Below are positions 14,383 through 27,400 of a stretch of 64,000 bases of DNA, in pieces (position 1 is the first letter of the stretch; every line of letters starts with the position of its first letter). The notes under the pieces were generated by a model, which searched no databases, was not told where the DNA came from, and saw only the letters and a list, made by a program, of their open reading frames with translations. Made by a program: the position numbers and the translations under genes. Source of the DNA: Warburgia ugandensis (Eukaryota > Streptophyta > Magnoliopsida > Canellales > Canellaceae); the NCBI GenBank assembly GCA_035236585.1, contig CP141128.1, forward strand, positions 27,123,618-27,187,617, written 5' to 3'.

Positions 14383-16560
14383 ATGTACTCTTAGTTTGGC
14401 TAATTTTAAATCCTTTAGATTCTAATGCATATATCCATAACTTTAGCTTTGTGTTTATGCCCTCCCTTGTCTTATCAATCAAAACTACATCACCTACAAA
14501 TAGCATGAACCATGGAATCTTCTCGTGTAGATGTTCCATTAACTCATCCATAACCAACATGGAAAGGTATGGGCTTAATGCTGATCCTTGGTGCAATCTT
14601 ATAGTAATTTGGAAATCACTTGTATCTCTATTAGTTTTCCTAACATTTGTTACCACACACACACACACACATATCCTTAATTATGCCTATGTACCCCAGT
14701 GAAACCCCTTTCTCACCCAACACCCACCATGCTAACTCTCGACACACCCTATGATAAGCTTTTTCTAAGTTAATGAAGACCATGTGGAGGTCCTTCCTAC
14801 TCTCCATATACTTACTATCAATTGTCTAAGTAGAAAATAGCTCTCATGGTAGACCTCCCAGGCATGAAACTAAACTAGTTCTTTGATACACTTGTTCATG
14901 TCATTGCATCTTCTTAATCATTCTTTAAAAATGTTTCATGGTATGACTTAAAAGGTTTATCCCCCAATAATTAGTGCAACTTTGTATGTATCCTTTATTC
15001 TTATAAATTGGTATAATAGAACTCTTTCCTCCATTCATCTGACAATTCTTCAATTTTACAATCTTGTTAATCAACTTTGTCAACAAAACTACTCCAATAT
15101 CTCCCATATGCATCCAAACCTCTATTGGTATACCATTGGGTCCAAGGGTCTTTCCTCATTTCATATTTAAGGTCTCCTTTACTTTAGGTATTCCAATCCT
15201 ACGATTGTATCTATAATGTCCAATGTAATTTGGGTTCATGATACTTTTAGTCCTTATATTCTCAGGATAATTGTCAATTAGAAATTTTTGAAAGTAACTT
15301 TCCCACCTTTGTTTGAACTTGTCATCTTTGACTAGTAACCTTTGGTCATCACTTCCAATACGCTTAACGTAGTCCAAATCTTTACTCTTATGTTCTCTTT
15401 TATGTGTTTAAATAAATCTTTCCCACCTTCTCTTGATCCTAATCAATTATAGACATTATCATATGCCTTGAGTTTACTCTCAATTACTACCCTCCTAGCA
15501 ACCTTTTTATAACTCTTATATTGCTCAATGTTTTCATTATTTTTAGCTCTCTACCCTGCTTTAAAACACATGCATTTCTCTTCAATAACTTTTTGAACAT
15601 TTTCACTCTACGACCAAGTTCCCTTTACTAGTTGCCTTTTACCTTTAGATACTCTTAGGACATCTTTTGCCACTTTCTTAATGGACTTGGCCATATTTGT
15701 CTACATGGTGTATACTTCTGTTTCATTGTTCTAGTTTTCTTCTACTATAAACTTGTTTGTAAGTGATGCTACCTTCTCTCCTTTTAAGTTTCACTAAATT
15801 TTTGGACACCTATTAAGGTCATTTCCTTTCTTCCATATTTTAATGTAGACATCTATAACCATTAACTATGTTGTGAGGTTAGACTCTCATTGGGTATCAC
15901 CTTACAATCCTTACAAATTGATCTTTAGGTATTCCTAAGTAGAAAAAATCTATTTAGCTTTTATATAGTCCACTTTTAAAGTTTAATAAGTGTTCACCCC
16001 TCTCCTTAAAGTATGAGTTTGCTCTAGCTAGGTTACATGCTAAAGCAAAATTGAGTCTAGCTTCCTCCATCTTATTTCTTTCTCCAATATCATGCCCTCC
16101 ACATACCCTTTCATATCCTTCCTTTTCTTTCCTATAGGACCATTAAAATTTTCTTTTATAAGTATCCCCTCCATGTTGGGAGCTTCTTGCATGACTCCCT
16201 CCATATCTTCTCAGAGCTATCTCTTAATTCTATCTTCTAACCCTACTTATGGTGCATTTGCACTTATAAAATTTATAATCATCTCTCCTAGAACAAGTTT
16301 TTTTAGTATAATTTTATTACTAATTCTTTTAACTTTTACAATTTTATTCTTTAATTCTTTATCTACTATTATCCTTATGCTATTTTTTATTATCATCTTT
16401 TTACTTACCAAAGCTTATACTCATCGATTTCTCTAGTTTTAGCCTCTTTCCACTTGGTCTCTTAAATGTAAGTGACGTTGACTCTCTATGTTTTATCATA
16501 TCTCTAACTCTAGACCCTTACATGTCAGTGTGCCCATACTCCATGTGGAGATATGAATTC
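14383..16560 (-). pseudogene. RTE-type LINE: endonuclease and reverse transcriptase remnant
   Basis: Read on the minus strand, from right to left, the domains are in family order. The apurinic endonuclease region (about 16540-15830) includes a SAYAPQVG motif near 16230-16260 and DCKVIPNESL near 15880. A linker has VAKDVLRVSKG (about 15640). An RT N-terminal part (15156-15377) has DQRLLVKDDKFKQRWESYF, then VVLLTKLINKI and IPIYKNKG (14925-15113). The RT core (14388-14668) has LHQGSALSPYLS, MDELMEHL and ALESKGFKISQTK. The catalytic F-A-D-D box reads F-V-G-D, so the enzyme would be dead even without its frameshifts. The 3' part continues at 8764-9004 beyond the inserted element. A LINE of this kind reverse-transcribes its own mRNA at a nicked genomic target. 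Confidence 0.85.
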
Positions 16561-16570
16561 TTCATACATT

Positions 16571-16775
16571 TCACTGCACTTGGGTTCTGATGCATCAGGT
16601 TGTTTTTGAGGGAATGCTCAAGCCTGTCTTGCCTATTTCCACTGCACCCAAGATCCGATGTAGTGTGTTTCTTTTGGGGGAATTCCCTAGTAGCTCTTGT
16701 CCATTTTCCACTACATTCAGGATCTGATGTAGCATTTCGCTTATAGGGAATGGCTTAGCATGAGGGAATGGCATG
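16571..16775. repeat. Minisatellite of about 68 bp, nearly three units
   Basis: Units start near 16571, 16640 and 16709. Each holds CCACTGCACCCAAGATCCGA (or variants) and TGATGTAG, then GGGAAT(T/G)C and a TGTCTTGCCTATTT-like end. It lies immediately upstream of the LINE endonuclease region on the minus strand and may belong to the LINE 5' leader. A minus-strand open frame of 63 codons (16595-16786) runs through it. Confidence 0.7.
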
Positions 16776-16786
16776 AGGTTTGCCAA

Positions 16787-17341
16787 AGGGTTTACTTGTT
16801 GAATTGCACCTGATGCAAAATCCTTCTCTATTTGGTCTTGGGACTAGTAGTGGAAAAGTTATTTAAATGCATATTCTTGACAATAATAGAGTACAAAGGG
16901 GCATCTACAAAACAAAGCACAAGATAACCTTTCAAAATGTTTACAAAGTAGATATAAAATGCATTATATGTGATTAGTTTTCATGAATAACTGAATGTTT
17001 ACTTAAGAAGGTTAAATGTAAAGAATTTCTACTTAGCTGAAGGAGAGTCTAGAATATTAATTGAAGGAGAGCCTAGAAATGTAAAGAATTTCCAATTAAG
17101 AAGGTTAAATGTAAAGAATTTCCACTTATCAGTACAATGAAATTTTTTGAAATTGGGGTACCCACTGAGAGTGGTATTTTAAATTAAATAATTCAATTTT
17201 GGCTATGCAATGACCACCAAATGAATGTAGAAGAAGTCAATGGATTAGATAAATAACTCACTTTTGTACTTCTTGACTAATTTTGAAGAAAAGACACAAA
17301 TTCATTAGAAGGAAGCTTAAATAGAATTGGATCTCACATTG
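16787..17341. other. AT-rich stretch with a short direct duplication
   Basis: GAAGGTTAAATGTAAAGAATTTC occurs in part at 17008-17030, about 17077-17090 and 17099-17122, together with GAAGGAGAG-TCTAGAA repeated at 17040 and 17063. No gene is seen. Confidence 0.5.
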
Positions 17342-18351
17342 GAACATTAGGCTGCTCATCAACCGCCACAGAGGAATGCCAACAACCATCCTGCACAAGA
17401 GAGTTCAAAGTTTAGTTTATAATCTAAGTTGCGTCTCTCAGTAATAACTTGAATGTCATTGATTTTTAATTGCCAAAGATAGCAGAGAAGAGAAAAGAAC
17501 AAATCTTAGCATCATACAAGTTCTAATCCATTTTCAAATAAAATTCTAGTATTGATGCAGAAGATTAGGCAAAAAGAAGTATCCGCAACTAATTATTTTT
17601 GGTGTCAAAGATTATATAGCTGCTAACAAATTGAAAAAAATGAAAAAGGAACAAGTTTTAACATCATAGAGCTTCTAATCCATTTTCAAATAAATTGTAG
17701 AATTCATGCATAAGATTAGGTTGAATCATGTTGCCACAAAAACTGAGACATGTGAAGTATCGATACATAGAGGCATAAAGGATATACAAACATTTACTAG
17801 TAACTTAGGGGACTTTGGAATCATAAAAACTAGGAAAACAAAAATGCGTCCATAACAACATAGTCACCTAAAATAGAAAAGACGAGTATATACAAACTAT
17901 ATTATGCAGTGTATTTTGAAACCAAAGGCATCAAACCTTAAGAGACTTGCAATCCTTATAATACAAAGTCTATTTGGCACATATAGCATGCATAAGGAAC
18001 TCTCTCACCTTGTGTCTAGGCAATCAAATTTTGACATCCGGTGCCCCCTTCTACACTATCCCAAAAGTAGGCTACCAGAAAATGATCTTTGTCAACCTAC
18101 AAAACAACATTGTAACTATCAATTTGTATATAATTATTCACCATTTTAATCATATGAATGTTCCTAGCTACATAGAGAAACAATAGGTGATCAACAAAGT
18201 AGTTAAGAAACATGATCTTCACTTGAACAATAGCGAAAGCGTGGCAGTTGTTGAAAGGTACAGTGTTGGGAAGAAATGTGAAGTTCTCTCTCACAATTGG
18301 GTTTTGAAAGCCATGCTGGCGCTGATTACAATCTAAGCGACTCTCTCCCAT
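17342..18351 (-). pseudogene. Possible three-exon gene remnant of unknown function
   Basis: On the minus strand a well-placed ATG at 18351 (context AACAAGATGGG) opens a frame running to about 18223, with FTFLPNTVPFNNCHAFAIVQ near its end, followed by a plausible donor AA|GTGAAG. A second block (18098-18002) starts after TTTTGTAG and ends ACAAG|GTGAGA; it reads VDKDHFLVAYFWDSVEGG, then TGCQNLIA, a stop (TAG where TGG would give W) and TQ. A third block (about 17398-17342) follows CTTGTGCAG. It reads DGCWHSSVAVDEQPNVPM to a TGA if phase 0, or a short GWLLAFLCGG tail if the splice phase is as drawn. Upstream sequence to about 18700 looks like a leader. Splice signals and the lack of transposon motifs suggest a host-gene copy. 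I do not recognise the family, and the in-frame stop argues for a pseudogene. Confidence 0.35.
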
Positions 18352-19995
18352 CTTGTTCTTTTCTTACACAAATAACTGATAAAAATAGTTGTTCAATTTG
18401 TCTATTAATAAAACTAAAACAGACTTGGGAAACAGATGATGATGATAGTTTTGTGACAAATGATTAGTAAATCTTAAGCTTGAACTAGCAAAGATTAAGG
18501 TTGTGGGGCTACTAAAAAACATGTGAAGAGCTGAGAAACAAAGGACAAAAAAATGAAAAACCCAAATGGTTTCCACAGGTTGCTTGTTGCATTAGACATC
18601 AGACAAAGAGTTGTAAGGAGAAGATGACTCTACCCTTTTCATGCAAAGCACTGGCAGCACCACAGAGTGAGCGAGCAAGTTGTATTTGTTACAGAATGAA
18701 GAGCAAAAGCCAAATTGTTTCTTCAATTTTTAAACATAGACATGAAAAAGTAGAAACATGAAACAAATAGTTCTATCACCTATCTTCCTTTCCCAATCAA
18801 GAAAGAGAAACTCTCTTCTCACAATGTCATGCAATGCCTTGCTTGATACTAGAAAGCTTTTGTATCTTAACCTTAAGTTTTTTTCAGTTTTTTTTATTAG
18901 AAGAAATAAATCCAAATGGGTATTAGAAGATATCTTGGAAACAAAATTATTGAACACTCGCTTATTTAGGTCTTTGCTTGCTAATTACGATAGATGTGTT
19001 CTCTTGTGGTCATGTTATTACCTTTCTTAAATTAGGCATTTAAGCCATCTAATAAAAGCACAATAATTTATCCAAAAATTATAATTTTGGACTAACATGG
19101 TATTTTTTTTAATAATTGTTTGACACATAGATTAATAGAACTATAATGAAACAACTAAGAAAATCATGGTAATTGCCAAGGAGATATGATAAGAAAGAAT
19201 AATATCCATTGATATTATCTCAACATGATACGATGGGCACGATAGGAAAGAATGATATCAAACAACAAATTTTGATATTTTCTTAGTCTCTAACCCACAA
19301 GTGAAATTTAGGTGATAAACACATGATGTGCATGGATTGCAATGGTTGAAATTTTCCAGTTGTTAGACCTTGCGTGAGAATGTATACAATTTGAATAATT
19401 GAGGCCACAAATTGACCGTAATGGACCTTCAGGTACATGTACACACAAACAATGGGCATTTTTTTATGAAGCACGTTGACTAGGTTGGCTACTAAACAAC
19501 TGGCACCTACGTTATGACAAAGAACTAGAGGCTATGATGAGAGAAAGATGGTGATATCAAGTAAAACATGTAGAATCCTTGCCAAGGGAGCAGCATTCTA
19601 CTTTGATGCTTGATCTTGATATGGTAGCTTGCTTCTTTAAGGTGCAACAAGTGAGATTAGGACACGAAATCATACAATATCCAGATGTTAACCAGGAATT
19701 GTTGTAACAACAGCCCAATCAACTTCTTAATAGCTCATTAGTTTTGAAATACTGGCCCCAGTCTAAGGCACATGCAAGAATTAATATGCTTGATTGACTG
19801 CATACTCCATGTCTTGATAAGCCAAAGTAATATATTAAAGAGCAAGCATTTTCCAATACTATGGGCTATTGAAAGAAAATCATTATCCAAGAGGATAAGT
19901 TTGGACCTTAACAATGGATGTAAAGATTGCCTTAATATTCTACTATCTAAACTACTCGAGAATATACAAAAGATAATGTAAGTATGGATTGTCCA
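18352..19995. other. No gene recognised
   Basis: AT-rich DNA with scattered small open frames (for example 18364-18576, 18730-18957 and 18758-19030, overlapping on both strands), none with a recognisable domain. The part next to 18351 could be the leader of the possible gene at 17342-18351. Confidence 0.4.
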
Positions 19996-20019
19996 CACTA
20001 TTACATGGGAGGCTTTTAA

Positions 20020-20605
20020 AGTTGATAAGTAGCATTAATAGAAGTCGGTAATGAAAGTGACTTCTATCGAGCTATCTTGAAAAATTGGTAAGAAAAGAAG
20101 GTAAGGAAATGACTTTAAAAATCTCTACTTTTAGGGCTGGTAACAAACTCGACTTTAAAAATGGAGAATTTTAAAGTCATTTTGTTAAAACAACTTCAAA
20201 AGTTGCATTTTTGAAGTCATTTTTTTAGAATGACTTAAAAATCAATTTTAAAGTTGTTCTAAAAAAATGATTTAAAAAATGGCATTTTTTCAGAACCACT
20301 TCAAAAGAAACCCTTTTTAAAGTTGTTTTTTCCAGAACAACTTCAAAACCTAGTATCTTTGAAATTGTTTTTTCGAAATGACTTCAAAAGATGCCATTTT
20401 TTAAGTCATTTTTTAAAAATGACTGTAAAAACACCAATTTTTTGAGTCATTTTGAGAAAAACAACTTAAACAATGGATTCTTTTGAAGTCATTTTTTGCA
20501 AAATGACTTCAAAGATAGACACTTTCGAAGTCATTTTTTTTCAGAATGACTTCAAAAGAAGCCTTTTTTAGAGTCATTTTTTTAGAACTACTTTAAAAGT
20601 GCTTT
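20020..20605. repeat. CACTA subterminal repeat array (left)
   Basis: About a dozen short units alternate between AAGTCATTTTTT and AAAATGACTTCAAAA (and variants AAGTTGTTTT / AACAACTTCAAAA) in both orientations. Such dense, mixed-orientation 10-15 bp units just inside the ends are the binding sites of the TnpA-type protein in En/Spm elements. A CACTATTACATGG string at 19996 could be the terminus but has no matching partner, so the end is not fixed. Confidence 0.65.
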
Positions 20606-21899
20606 TTTTTTTTTGTTCTTTTTACTTACATTGCAATCTACTTGCATTTCTACATATATTCAATGTACAACCTGCTACATTATTCTTGCATTCTGTAAAC
20701 ACATGAATAAGAAACATACATTGACTTCCACATTTGGTATAAGCCATCCAAATTCTTCATCCATCCAAATATATGTTGAAATGACTTGATAATTAAAGAA
20801 ACCACACCACATTCACTATAGTCTCTGAAGTCACTTCATTTACAACACATCCACATTCACATTCACTTAATATACCTTCAATTCATTTACTTCCACACTC
20901 TAAGTTCCCCTCATTTATCATCCCATAAAAGATGTATGTTTCATTGAAAATATTGAAAACTAGAAGAACACATGCATATTCACATTCACTTCCTTTATAA
21001 TCCAAGTTTCCCTCATTCATCTCATAAAATATATACATACTTCAATGAAAAGAATACTTTATTATGGATAAGGTAATTTACATTCATGAAGTTACTCCAA
21101 TTATTTTAATTGAAACTCATTACATACTTAGCCCATTTGCTTCTTATTTCGTTGAAGTTTGCTTTGGAGTAACTCCTCTTGTTTGCCCATTTAGGAAGCA
21201 TAGTAGCTTGCAATACAACATTTTTAATTCAGTTGACACATTCTTTTGAGCTAGAATCCATCAATAGTTATGAAAAAATATAAGATTATGACCAGTAAAA
21301 AGTATCTTACCTCTCTTAATAGTGAGACACTAAAGCCATCAAGTAGTAGGGCCCTTTACCTACACTCCTAGTTAGATTGCAATCAAGGGTACTGTGCAAG
21401 AAGGAAAACAAAAAGGATTAATAAGTATCATGTGTAATATTGTAATTTTAGTTTATAAAATAAAGTAATTAATTATTTTCCATAACTTCACATTCATCCA
21501 AGTGAGTTTTGGTATTTGCACAATCTTGGTCACATTAGCCCATATTAACCATACTCTACAAATTTAAATGTCAAATGCATTAGATATAGATAAAAAAAAT
21601 TAATTATCTATACATAATACATGAAAATATTAAAAGCACACTTATTTATGATTTCTACGGTAGTTAGATAGGTGTACAATCCAACAGATTAATAAAAGAG
21701 TTTTTGCCCACTGTGCACATCCAAAACAAGTAGTATCTAATGAACCCTATGTACACAACCATATGAATTGTAATTAAAGTTTAAAATCCTTATGAGTAGA
21801 ACAAGTTTTCAAGAAAACAAAGAAGAAAAAACATACCCAATATTGTAGGGAATCATTAAGCCTTGATCCTGGGGCATCGAAAGGACCCTAGTAACATAA
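20606..21899. other. AT-rich interior, no gene seen
   Basis: It lies between the subterminal array and the TnpA-like remnant and would be 3' non-coding sequence of a minus-strand CACTA transcript. No domain is visible in the small frame at 21064-21249. Confidence 0.35.
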
Positions 21900-24050
21900 C
21901 ATCTACACACCTCTCCTTCAGCCATTGCTCTGCTGCTCCACATGTAATCTCAAGTATTATTAAGTATGTATTTGTATATAACCCATGTAGGAGACAATGT
22001 GAGGGTGCTTGAGTTGATCCCCTTGGAAAACTCATAATAGGCCATCTGCCATAAGTGGCACCTCAACAATGACATCAACAAGCACTCCCTTCTTGATTTG
22101 TATAGGGTTGATTGACTTATCTTCATTGATGAGTCTGAAGAGTAACCTTAGGGATCAAGGTGAATTAGGTGGGACTTCCATGCAATCCTTAGATGACTGC
22201 TGTAAAAGTTACAGAGTTAATTAATATTGATCAATAAAGACATTCAAATTTATGGTGAAAAATAAGCATGAATACTAATACCAGTTCAATTGGTGCGACA
22301 GTAGATAAGGGTGCAGCGGGGGCAGCCTTGATGGCACTTTCTACTACTAGTTAACCTTAGATATAGTTAATAAATAATTAAATTGAGGTCTTTAGCTAAA
22401 AATTGTTGTTGAGGAAGGTAGTGTGAAAATATCTATACCATGGACTCTATGGCAATGATGAATTCCTCTAATTATGCAATGTGATATGCAACTGCTTGCC
22501 CACTAGTTACAATATTTTTCATTTAAAAATGAAGTGGAAGGTAGGCAATCACAATCAAAGCCATGTTAATGGACACACGCTTAGTATGTGGAGCATACTA
22601 ATCCTCGTGCAAAACATTTGATTCATGCCCATGGTATGATCCAACTACGATAATGTTTTGACGGGTATCTAAGGCCAATAGGCAATGACCCACCTACAAA
22701 TCATAAATACATCATACATTGAAGAGGTTGAGATGTGATAATTACACAAGGAATATGAAAAAGTTCTAATGTAGTGAATACCTCCTTAAGTGGATTTTCT
22801 ATCTTGAAGGACCAGCTTGTCCTTCTTGATCTTCTTTGGTAGGAGAATTACATCTAGCATGTGATGGAGGTATAGAGATGGTATAAAGATCCGGTAGAAG
22901 GGATGTAGAAAATATCACCAAACCCTCATCATGTAGTTGCTTATTCATTTTTATCCTCTCACACATGTCATTGTAGGCCTCTGATCTTCTTCTGTAGGTA
23001 TTCTTTTACAAAAGAATCTGGAAGGAACAATACCACACCCTAAGCCCCTAACTCAACTAGGGTGGTCTTTCTTGCCCATAGCCTTACATAGGATGTTGAC
23101 GTTCACAGAGGTGCTTCTTAGAGTTCTTGTATTCACGCTTTCTTGGGTAAGAATGTCCTACAAAATTTAATTAGAAGGAGATGATTAGTTCATTTATTTA
23201 ATTATGTAAAATTGAAGGTAGTTAAGTGTAGCAGGAAAAACCATTTTCAATGTGAGAAGCAACTTATGCAGTAGCTTCATCTGTGAATATTTAGGCATTA
23301 CGACCCATAGAAAGTGCCATCTTCTAGACGATAATGCAGTCAATGGAATCCATAGTCCCAGTTTTTTTTTTTTTTTGTTAAGCAAGACACTATAGTTAAG
23401 TGATGAAATGTTTATAGCTACAATATAATTTGAAAGGAATAAATTGTCACAAGTGCTTACTTTGTGCTCTTTCAAATGGGTATAGCCCAATCTGGAGAAG
23501 TGGTGCTTATTATTTTCATGCATCTTTCTTCCTCTTATGCTCTTACCTACACATTTGTAAATACATTATCAAGTGCAATAATTGGATGTTTCATATAATT
23601 AGTTAAATGAAACATTGTTTTAGAACATATGTCAAATTCAAAGGATGTGAATTCCTTTATAAATGCATTCAATATGTCATAGTCAATAACGTTAGAATAA
23701 ATGGCAAGCACTATATATAGCCTCGACAGATCATTGACATATGGAGCTATGTAATTGAAAACAAGGTAGTTCTTTCATTTTCTCCATTGCTTACTAGCTT
23801 CTTACAAAGCATGTATCTTCCTATGCTCTGGTACCTTAAAGGCAATCTACAAAGTACAAAGCACATTCCTATATTTGAAAATAAGAAGATAAAGTATGCA
23901 ATAAATTATATTATATGTAATATTTTACATACCTTTACAATCTCCCATATTGAATCTTTTACTAATTATGGCACATGTCTTCAATCATCAAATGTGATAG
24001 GCACCATGCTTTTTACAGTGGAGTAGAGAAAACTGCTATAAGATGTTGCA
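21900..24050 (-). pseudogene. TnpA-like (En/Spm, plant transposase) remnant
   Basis: On the minus strand at 24010-23930 the frame reads VPITFDD, stop, RHVP, stop, LVKDSIWEIVK, followed by a donor-like AAG|GTATGT. Restoring W and K at the stops would give the W-R-x-V-P...K-x-x-I-W core of the plant En/Spm TnpA-type family; that is an inference from family pattern. Further left, about 22100-21950, KKGVLVDVIVEVPLMADGLL resembles the C-terminal block of the same family, where a V-x-V-x-x-V-I pattern precedes L-x-x-P. In between, reading is lost in stops and possible introns. TnpA proteins bind subterminal repeats and assist excision. The nearest arrays are at 20020-20605 and 26640-26945. Confidence 0.45.
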
Positions 24051-26189
24051 CTCTCACCTATCTCCTACCTCTTATTATTGTACGGTATAACTTCTTTATA
24101 TTCTTTTAACTTTCTCTTGATAACCTTTTCGATCGTCGTTTACCCTTAGCCCTTTCCCTTCTAAATGCTACTCTCATTGACCTCTTGTTCATGCTCTTGA
24201 TATTGTTCATATTTTTCATTTTGACATTGTTCAGGTTTCATGTTCATTGCAAAAAAGAGCATAATAATATCAAAACAATAAAATCAAGTATTCCATGTAT
24301 TGCATTTAAAGAAAATAAAAGGAGAACAAAGCATAAGAAACTTGCTTTTTTAGTATAAGGTAAAATAATACAAGAGAATATAAATGCAAAACATGCTGAA
24401 AATAAAATAAGGATATGAATCAGTATGTTAAATCCCATGCACATTTCATTATAAGAATCATAGAAACAAAATTTAAACTAAAAATAATATAGCATATAAC
24501 AACAATCACTTTATATATATACTATGAGATAAATCAAGATTTTAAAGAAGAAAAGGCTATAAAGAATAAAAGCATTTGTGTGCCTTGTAAGGCATTCAAT
24601 TAAGCCTTTCAACTATTTAAAAATCCCATGTAATAGTTAGCTTCTAAAATCCCTATTCTTATTCTAGGGTTTAATGTAGTCACTTATTACAACTAACACA
24701 TGTTCTACTAGATCATAAGCGTCAAGTGACAATAACTAGACTTCATATAGCCTCTGTTGTATAAGAAGGGACTTAGTTTCTATGAACTTACTCATTTGGG
24801 AATCTACTCTAGGAATAATGAAGTAACTATCAGGGGCAGCTCTAGTTGTGGTTTGTTAGCTAAGAAGTTTGGACACCTTGATATGGTTGGTTTGATGGGT
24901 GCACATTGGGTTCATCTAATCCTTGATTTCAAAACCTATAACATGCATACTTAATAACCTTCTTGACAATAATGTGATGTCATAGAGAAATAAAATTCCA
25001 AGAATAGTGCCTCTGAAGTGCTGAATTGAATATGAGACAATGTCATGTACTAAAATTACATGTGAGTTGTTATGATTAAAGATGGTAGCTAAAGTCGGTT
25101 TCAAGTTAAATATCCAGTGAGCCTCTATTATAAGGTTCAAGCTACTATGCATATCACTCCTAATCCAGCTTCTGTTAAAAGAAAAACCAAACTAAAGTTG
25201 ATTGTCATTTTCTTCTGAAGAAAGGGCATATTTGAATCCCCTTTGACACAACAAAGTGAGATTAGACACAAGCTTTGCAAAAGTCATCAAATGATGAACA
25301 ATGATTCACAAAGCACGTATCAATTTCATTTTAATTGCACTAAAGGAAACAATAAGAAGTTTCTAGCCTAAGTTTCAAGGTAGACTAGAGAACACTTGAA
25401 GGAACATACCTAAAAGCCTTATATTTTAATTCACCCTGCTATATAAAAAATTAATGACTGCACTGGTGGGTAGAATAATTTTTGTAAAGAGTGGAAGATG
25501 AAAAACATAAAAAGAAAAATGGAAAAAACAAATGGGGCATGATTTCTAGATTATTTGCATTCCTCTAAAAGTTGCAAAAATAATTTGGAGGAAAATAGAC
25601 CTAAATTTATCAAATCAATTTGGCCAAAGAGCTCGTTTAGGTCATTCACATATATAGAGTTATGTGACCACATGATTTACAAGCTAGATTGCGTATTTAT
25701 CACATAAGCAAAATTTACAAACTAGAGTACTTCATGATGCATTGTCTGTTACATGATCAGAAGAGATCATGAGCAAGAATCACATACATTATCTAAGACA
25801 AAATTGTCAATTACAGACAAAAAGAAATAATCCCAGTAAAAAGATAAAGAATTTGAAAAAAACATAAGGTTCAATGTGGAAAACATCCAAATGAAATTAG
25901 GTTGCAATAGAGATACATTGCAATGGAAATGATAACAAGTTCTTAACCTCTATTACTTTCAAATACTAAATAAATATATCCTAAACTAGAAGGAAAATAG
26001 GTTTACTAAAACCCTATAAAACATGCTAAAGGTAATGAAAGCAAATTAATATAAAATGCTTTTGGTACTTGCATGTGTGGTGACAGCTAGATTTGAATAA
26101 AAAAGTATTTAGTTATTCCAATGTCCTCCCAATAATCATTGAATAGATATGCTTGCAATATAAATATTTTCTAGATGTTACTGTATAAT
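24051..26189. other. No gene recognised
   Basis: AT-rich sequence between the TnpA-like remnant and a GC-rich block. Small frames (24244-24444, 24757-24954, 24916-25152) overlap on opposite strands and show no domain. It may contain introns and 5' exons of the CACTA gene. Confidence 0.35.
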
Positions 26190-26500
26190 GTGGTCATGGG
26201 TGACCTCACAAGGCAGAAATAGAGAGAGGATGTGTAGTTGGTCATGGGTGGTCAATGATCACCTAGGGCAGAGAGAGGGGGGGAGGGGGGGGGGGGGGCC
26301 GGGGCGCGGCACAAGTGACAACTGATAGGGCAGATGGAGGGAGGGAGGGAGGGGATGCACATGAAATTGGTAGGGGTTGGTTAGCTACCATGTAGGGTAG
26401 AGGGAGGCATGCATGGTCGATGCCCACCGGCTGACGACCTTACAATGAGAGTGAGAAAGAGAGGGAGGAGAGAGAAACTACCGCATGTGCATATGCAGAG
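26190..26500. other. GC-rich block with long G tracts
   Basis: It stands out from AT-rich surroundings: GGTCATGGGTGAC-type repeats, an almost unbroken G run at 26277-26298 followed by CCGGGGCGCGGC, and (GGGA)n at about 26337-26352. G runs of this kind can fold as G-quadruplexes. Being just inside a subterminal array, it resembles the GC-rich leader exon of En/Spm elements; that comparison is an inference. Confidence 0.5.
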
Positions 26501-26639
26501 ATGGCAGACTTTTTTGGTGGGGTGCAAAATTGATTGATAGAGGGACAACATGAGGAGATGATAGCAATGGAAAAGGAAATTGTTGGGATGAACAAAAATT
26601 TTAATATTATAAATATGGGACTTTTAAATTGATGGAAAA

Positions 26640-26945
26640 AATGACTTCAAAACATGTTTTAAAAGTTATTTTTTCCTGAACAACTTTAAAAATGGGTTTT
26701 TGAAGTTTTTTTTTTTTTTTTTGAACAACTTTAAAAATGTGATTTTTGAAGTCATTTTTTGGAACAACTTTAAGAACCTAATTTTGAAGTCACTTTTTTT
26801 CATAATGACTTTAAAAATATGCTTGTCTAAAGTTGTGTTTCTCCATCGACTTTAAAAACCTATTTTTTGAAGTCATTTTATTCATAGTGACATTAAAAAC
26901 CTATTTTTTTGAAGTAAATTTTTTCTAACAACTTTAAAAACCTAT
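26640..26945. repeat. CACTA subterminal repeat array (middle)
   Basis: Units such as AAAATGACTTCAAAA, GAACAACTTTAAAAA and TTTGAAGTCATTTTTT repeat in both orientations, as at 20020-20605 and 27955-28135. Confidence 0.65.
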
Positions 26946-27179
26946 AATATATATAAATACATATATATTCTCATGATGAACCAATCTTTACATATATATA
27001 TATGTAGGACGATTTTTTTGGGAAGCAATAAGCCCTTTTGATATCTCTTCATCTAATAAAGAATTTTGGACATGAAAACACAAATAAATGGCTGGTTGGA
27101 TTTCATTTGAATTAAGTAGTGTACTATTTTTTCTACACTACTTAAAAATTCTTACTTACAATGACACAGGCCATTTTTT

Positions 27180-27400
27180 GTAAAATTCATCGTTGTTTCA
27201 TGCATTCTAGTGCACATATTAACAAACATAAGAACAAGGAAATCCAAGTATTTTTTGAATCACTCTTCATTTATCTCCTTTTATTACATATATCAAATGT
27301 TTACATATGATTAGTTTTTATTAATACAAGATCATGAACAAAGAGCTAATCTAGAACTATTTCATCAAAATTTGGCTTCTTAGTATTCACCTCACAACAC
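27180..27400. repeat. Diverged direct repeat, copy 1 (copy 2 at 28160-28380)
   Basis: Shared blocks in order include AACAAAGAGCTA (28276 reads CAAAGAGCTATT), AACTATTTCATC (AATTATTTCATC), TTGGCTTCTTAGTATT and CACCCTC-like ends. Copy 2 lies between a subterminal array and the 3' end of the TNP2 remnant, so both copies are probably CACTA 3' non-coding sequence. Confidence 0.45.

Noticed and set aside
16092..16436. Plus-strand frame of 114 codons
   Set aside because: It is the shadow of the LINE endonuclease region, which reads on the minus strand (SAYAPQVG).
27114..27143. AAGTAGTG...CACTACTT palindrome as two facing CACTA termini
   Set aside because: Similarity beyond eight bases is lacking and no 3-bp duplications match; it may be chance.
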